A stretch of DNA of 64,000 nt, from contig JAHRBS010000001.1 in the NCBI GenBank assembly GCA_024305745.1, positions 2,418,001 through 2,482,000 on the forward strand. Reading direction: 5' to 3'. Shown one piece after another: positions 59,180 through 64,000 of the stretch. A model generated the notes under the pieces. The model did no database searches. It saw nothing but the letters and a program-made list of their open reading frames with translations, and was not told the origin of the DNA. A program made the position numbers and the translations under genes. Origin of the DNA: Polyporus tsugae (Eukaryota; Basidiomycota; Agaricomycetes; Polyporales; Polyporaceae). Numbering within the stretch: the stretch's first letter is position 1; every line of letters starts with the position of its first letter.

Positions 59180-59208
59180 GGACGCCCTGGCCACCAGGGC
59201 GTCCTTTT
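59180..59208. other. Perfect 11-bp hairpin followed by four T
   Basis: GGACGCCCTGG (59,180-59,190), loop CCA, then CCAGGGCGTCC (59,194-59,204) form a perfect stem with eight G or C pairs, followed by TTTT. On the plus strand it looks like a Pol III or intrinsic-terminator-like structure, but no RNA gene is recognised before it. Confidence 0.4.
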
Positions 59209-59435
59209 GCAATACTCGTGGCCTGGTGACGATGAGCCAGACAGCGAGAGCGGTCCGAGACATGCGGTAGGGGTCATTCATGGGCCACCGTATGCTCTTC
59301 CAACGTATGTCTGAGGACTTGCCAGTTCCTGGTGCACCTACGCAATTAAGACTAGCCTATGGAGGATGGTTGGACTACTTGCCGTTACCGCTGAATTGAT
59401 CATCAACGAATCGGGCAGGCGCACACGCACATTTA

Positions 59436-59456
59436 CCCGATAGTCAGGCTATCGGG
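59436..59456. other. Short inverted repeat
   Basis: CCCGATAG (59,436-59,443) and CTATCGGG (59,449-59,456) form an 8-bp perfect stem with a 5-nt loop. It lies 230 bp from the stronger hairpin at 59,180. Function unknown. Confidence 0.3.
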
Positions 59457-62400
59457 GAGTGAATATGATATGTTTTCTTTGGACGAATTCTAGCACTGAG
59501 ACCGGACGCCGAAAATATGCGTAAGCATCCCGCGCGGACGCCCAAGAGTTTCAAACCTCACCATTGCCTCGCCGAGCCCTCTCGGACCCGACGTCGACGT
59601 GAGCCGCGATTCATGAGCATGAGGCCACCTGTAACGCAGGTTTGAGATGCATATGGGGTTGCTGCTCCATTGAATACACCCCTTGCTTCTTCCACGCATT
59701 GAAACATTGAGATAGCAACGGATATTAATTGGAATGATATCAGCCCAGTGCTCCCACCCGTCGTGCAGTGTGCACTCACTCTCTACTCCCCGACGATCGC
59801 TGGACGGATCACCGCTCCAGCGCTCAAACTGGGGGGACCCGGCCTCGACCTACGGCTGCGTCCAGGCTGCGTCCCCGCATTCGTCCGAATCTCCAATGTT
59901 GCTGGCCTGTCGTATTGGCACAAGCGCTGCGGATGGAGTGGTGCCCGAACAGCCTGACATCTCTCACAGACTGACAATGAGACACACGTTGCCACTAATG
60001 AACTGTGCAGGCATGTCGTATGTGGCGGCAGCTGCGGGTGAGGCCAGCAAGCCGAGTTTCGGGGTGACTAGTCCATGAGAGTCACTCCGGATGCGGCGTC
60101 CAGAATTCGGCTGTTCCTGAGTTGCTTGCCCTCGGAGTCTCCGACTGCCTCTTGTGCACATATTGCGGCAATATCAGTCATAGACGCCGGGGGCACCCAC
60201 TTCGGTCATCGGCCAGCGGCATAGGACAGTGGTCGACACCGGTCGACGCTCTCTTCCCCGATACTGGCTCGGGGAAACCGGATTACAATTTTATGGGTTA
60301 CACGCCTCTTCGACGTTGGCGCCTAGTATCGGAAAATATGTGGGCTTACGAGGGTGTTGACTGTAGTGGTGGGCGTTCAACGTGAGTGTTTCGTTTGCTT
60401 CTTCCCCTGTTCGTTGGAGAGACACGCCGTGTGCATGAACAGAACCCCTCAGTAGTCAGTCGCGTATGTTCAATGACGAGCGGCCAGAAACCTATGCAGA
60501 AAATTGTTTTCATGGGCGGCTCGCTGGAGAAGGGGGTCTCGCCTACCGTTCTGATTCCCGGCCTTGCGCTTCGCAGAGCCCGTCGCTTGTCATCTCCCGC
60601 GGCGTCTGTATGGTTGGGGGAAGGACGGCGTTAGCAGCACGAGACGAAAGTATAAAGCCAACATCCAACAACGCCATTAGGACGAACCGATCCAGTCGCC
60701 TCCGACTGTCCAGAACTGCTTGACGTTTGTACGTTTGAAAATATTGATCTGCACGAAGTCGGGCCACTATCCACTTTGTCGAGGCCGCTAGCTCTCCATG
60801 GTGGTTCGTCTTCCTTTCCCACATGCCCACTGATCATCGGCAAGACCGCTCGCTTCTGCTGCTTTTAAAAGCATCGGTAGAACGACGAAGCGGTTCTCGA
60901 CGCCGGGATGCAGATCGTAAGTGTCGGGAAGGTCTGAACCTTACTGTAACCGCGCCCAGAAATTCGATTGTGGCTATCGCGCCTGTGCCCTCAAAGCGAG
61001 AACACCCAGAACGTGCGGTCGGTCAATCCGCTCTAGTCAAAGCCGGATTAGCAGCTGAGCACGTACTTAATTCCAGGCGGGTACGTCGGGCGCGACACGA
61101 CGCCAGGGGCCGGTCCGTTCTACAGAATCCACAAACATACACACGGATGCCTCCATGGGAAATCTGGATGTGGATCCTGACGGGGCCTGAGAACGATCAG
61201 CGCCAGTCCTAAGGGGTATCGTCGCGGCAACGAGGCCGAACAACGCACCTTTGGAGTACCTTTGGTCCTGCGTATACGGTCCAGGCGTGCAGCACGAGCA
61301 CGTTGATTGTCAGTGCACGGCGATATGCTATCGGCCTCGAACGTGTACGTACACGGCGGGCTCCGGAACGGCGGGTTCCTCGTGCTAACAAGGTCATCTG
61401 TCAATGGCCGGTTGAAAAACGATGGCTGAAGCTTGAAAGCTTGAAGTCCGACTTGACTACTAAGCCCCCTCTAGATGCGTTGCCGAACACATCAGCGAAC
61501 GCATGTCGTTCTTCTCGACAACCCAAAAGTTTGAACTTGCTGCGGCCTGCATGCGGGGGAAGATCGTCGATGCTCGGAGCCGATGGACATTGGATGGACA
61601 TGACATATTTCTTACTTGAAGATGACCTCTGGATGGAGCTCGTCGTTGAGTCTATAGTATGCGTGCAATGGCGCGATATCCCAGTTTCGTCATAGGCTCA
61701 GTGGCATCCGCGAAAGTCGCGCTTGACGATGACAGGTTGCAGCCGTAATGGCCTATCGCCGGAGTCGCCAAACTGTTGTGTCACCCATACCATGCTCGGC
61801 ACCTATATTTGAAGCTCGACTGCAAGGAAGCAGCCGTGAACATACGTCTACCATCGGAAACCGCGTCCGATATGCTCACCGTCATGCAGGAAGCAACGGG
61901 ACCATGCGATTGCGAGATAACGTCCCCTGTGGCCGGTGGGTTGGGATATGTTGACTTTTTGAGTACATATTCTACAGCCGACGTTGGGAGAGACACCTGC
62001 TGAAGAAAGCAAGTATTCAGCGTCAAATGCTTCACCGGGGGGGACCGCCGACCGGAGCCGGTTCGCTGTGGTCAAGCATTCTTCCAGATGCTGTTGGTAT
62101 GTTGATGGTCCTTCCGGCCGATGGCCAATTGCAATCACTAAGTAGCGTGATGTCTTTGCTGGTACGCGGTCTCTTGCTGGTCTCTGGCGAGTTCTCTGCT
62201 GTTCTCTGTAGACCTTCGCTCGACGTGGGTGGCTGTTCGAGGCGCGGCGGTCGACAAGTGTCAAGCGGTGATGCGGGTGGCGAGGACTGCACGAGTTGCA
62301 CTAAGTAAGTAACTGGAGCGTGGCATTCAAGAGACGGACGTATGGTGGATAGGACCGAGTCTAACGCTTTCGCGGGAACAAACTACCGAGCCATCTAGGA

Positions 62401-62881
62401 ATGCCTTTTCCCATCCCCAACACCTGGGCATTGGACTTGAGCTGCTGTCACTGAAGGCTTAGTTCGTTCCGCTGCACGCGTTATATCGCAAAAGGAACTT
62501 ATGCATTCCGGCAGTGGCGCGGCTGCGAGGCCAACTAGTGCTTGAACCAAGAAGGTACATCAACACCGAGGGCTTACTTATGTCAACGCCGATGCTCGGA
62601 AGTCGCAAGTCCCGTAGACCGGTCGTAAGGAGGGTGGTACCTGCCCGTATGATACCGAGTCCGTCTACATCGTTGATTAGAACATCTTGGATTACAAGGC
62701 GATGCGGGAGGGATGGAAGAGCCGCGGGGATAGCAACCAGCACACAGGGGCAGGTATAGTTCCTGGCGTATGAAGCTAATGGAAACACGCGGCAAGGTCA
62801 CGTCGGCCTCAAGGAGTAAGGGAGGGGTACGGCGTACTTACCGGTATGTATCTGCCTGACCACTTCGGCACGCTACATCTC

Positions 62882-63070
62882 TCAATGCGACTTGCCCTTC
62901 GTCATCAGGTTATCCGCGATCACGTAGGCGGTGAAGGCGACCAGAGCGACACCGAAGCCAGGGAATGCACGGGCGAACATTTGACGGCGGGAGAAGACGG
63001 GATGGCTGCGCCAGGCCTCGCGTTTTGCCCACGGGTCGCGGAAGAGCTGGGGGTCCCGAGGAGACGACAT
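62882..63070 (-). CDS. NADH:ubiquinone oxidoreductase B12 subunit (NDUFB3-like, 62 aa)
   Basis: A single-exon reading from MSSPRDPQLFRDPWAKREAW at 63,070, with FSRRQMFARAFPGFG and one hydrophobic segment (VALVAFTAYVIADNL), ending KGKSH at 62,882. The RDPWAKREAWR motif, the FPGFG turn and the single transmembrane helix fit the small accessory B12 subunit of mitochondrial complex I. The open frame runs upstream to 63,199, but a CAG directly before the Met may be an acceptor of a 5' UTR intron, so the start at 63,070 is preferred. Divergent from the topoisomerase gene, 343 bp apart. Confidence 0.78.
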   Translation of the reverse strand: MSSPRDPQLFRDPWAKREAWRSHPVFSRRQMFARAFPGFGVALVAFTAYVIADNLMTKGKSH

Positions 63071-63413
63071 CTGGGACGATGTGTATGAGAGGTGAGCACA
63101 AAGAGGCAATGAAGGTACGAACGAGATGATAATTGCAGACAAGGCGGATGGCTGGAGCTGGCCGGATGGGGGCACTCTGGGTGCGTTGGCCTGTGGCACG
63201 GTGTATGCTCAGTGCGGTGTCGCCGTCCGACCGTGCCTCCTGCCACCCTTGGCGCCATGGCACGTGGCTGGAATGTTTAGGGCAGGCGCGGTGATACTTC
63301 AACAGATTGCAGCTGGCAGCCTTCCCCAGCCTGCTTTTCTTGTCTCACGTCCATTCTTCCTTGTCTCTGCTCCCCCACCTGCCTGTCCCTACCGCCGCTC
63401 TTGTATATCCCCC

Positions 63414-64000
63414 ATGTCTGGCGATGTATCGATGCTCTCAGACGACGACAGGCCTCTGGGCCTCAAGACTTCTGCTGCCAGGGGTGCTCAGAACGGACAC
63501 GTAATTCTGAACGGCAACGGACATACGCTCGATGACTCCTCCATGAGCGAGGACGACGACATGCCACTGGTGCGTCCATTTCTTTCCTACCAAGCTGTGG
63601 CGGAAAGACCCAAACCGTTCGGTCTTAGTCTCAAGCCACCCGTACCAAGTCCGAGCCCGTGACCCCGGACACCCGCGCCCTCAAACGCAAGAAAGCTGTC
63701 GTCTCCGACTCGTCGAGCGAAGACGATAAACCTCTTGCCTCCTCCCAGGCGAACTCCGCCGCTGTGGTGGCCACGACCCCGAAGCCGTCTGCTGCTAGCA
63801 GAAAGCGGGCCCCGCGGGCCAGCAAAGCGGTCGTCGAGTCGGAGGACGACGATGACGACGTGCCCCTAGCCAAGCCCAAGCGCGCGGCTAACGGCAAGGG
63901 CAAGGCGGCGGTGGCGGCGAAGGGAAAGGTCAGACCGCCGAAGAAGAAGGTCAAGCAGGACTCCGAGTCCGAGCCAGACGTCGAGTCCGAGGACGACATC
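63414..64000 (+). CDS. TOP1: Probable DNA topoisomerase I, 5' part (cut by window end)
   Basis: Exon 1 is 63,414-63,569 (52 codons: MSGDVSMLSDDDRPLGLK..SEDDDMPL). An intron at 63,570-63,628 ends in CTTAG. Exon 2 from 63,629 runs off the window in frame, starting SQATRTKSEPVTPDTRA. The product so far is a disordered, alternating acidic and lysine-rich region (KRKKAVVSDSSSEDDKPLAS, then KPKRAANGKGK, PPKKKVKQD). This is typical of the N-terminal domain of eukaryotic type IB topoisomerase, with nuclear signals. The catalytic core is outside the window, so another nuclear protein with a similar tail is possible. Confidence 0.55.

Larger units (their letters stand above)
58874..62881. other. Gene-poor region upstream of the HAD-type cyclase
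   Basis: About 4 kb with many short open frames on both strands but none that I can assign. A protein-like stretch at 61,830-61,925 (+) contains VNIRLPSETASDMLTVMQEA but has no recognised family and no clear exons. A TATAAAG element lies near 60,650 (+). The region may hold decayed genes, non-coding RNA or only spacer. Confidence 0.4.

Noticed and set aside
59180..59208. Bacterial-type rho-independent terminator
   Set aside because: The shape fits, but all surrounding genes are spliced eukaryotic genes, so it is recorded only as a hairpin.
61776..62308. Possible genes in short overlapping frames
   Set aside because: No start context, intron pattern or family match could be supported on either strand.

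Overview
The window reads as nuclear DNA of a basidiomycete fungus, most likely an Agaricomycete of the Polyporales type. Genes are interrupted by many 50-70 bp GT-AG introns. The housekeeping genes (COG2, VPS8, a Cti6-like PHD protein, threonine dehydratase, a complex I B12 subunit, a probable DNA topoisomerase I) are fungal in architecture. An expanded family of fungal kinase-like proteins and a HAD-type terpene cyclase are both common in wood-decay basidiomycetes. No rRNA, tRNA, CRISPR array or intact transposon was recognised.

Positions 1 to about 39,000 are a fast-evolving accessory block built from three tandem segmental copies (roughly 1-12.8 kb, 12.8-27.8 kb and 27.8-39 kb). Each copy is assembled from the same parts. 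On the plus strand is a five-exon gene of unknown function ('a', 33, 12,845 and 27,868). On the minus strand are kinase-like lineages A, B and C, a subtilisin-like S8 protease and, in the first two copies, a two-exon helical/coiled-coil protein. Unit 2 also carries two extra kinase relics: D, with a nonsense codon in the catalytic loop, and E, with the kinase core deleted. Decay is uneven. A1, A2, A3, B1, B2, C1 and C2 read through. B3, C3 and D carry single nonsense codons. S8 copies 1 and 2 share one internal deletion of about 0.95 kb and lack their 5' halves, whereas S8 copy 3 looks complete with prodomain and catalytic triad. Kinase C and gene 'a' of the next unit form head-to-head pairs with conserved promoter blocks.

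Positions 39,000-40,640 are intergenic and mark the change to a dense conserved region. This holds a small cupin protein (+), a membrane-anchored Grx6/7-type glutaredoxin (-), COG2 (+), VPS8 (-), a Cti6-like PHD-finger protein (+), threonine dehydratase ILV1 (+), and a minus-strand gene fusing a HAD domain to a class II terpene-cyclase-like beta domain with a DVDTT motif and a QxxDGGW motif. The last is a probable drimane-type sesquiterpene synthase, seen only after splicing across four exons. A gene-poor stretch of about 4 kb follows, then NDUFB3 (-) and the 5' end of a probable TOP1 (+), which runs off the window.

The conserved genes work in separate household processes: Golgi tethering, endosomal CORVET tethering, histone deacetylation, isoleucine synthesis, respiration and DNA topology. 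The two parts of most interest for biology outside these are the kinase/protease/unknown-protein tandem array and the HAD-type terpene synthase.
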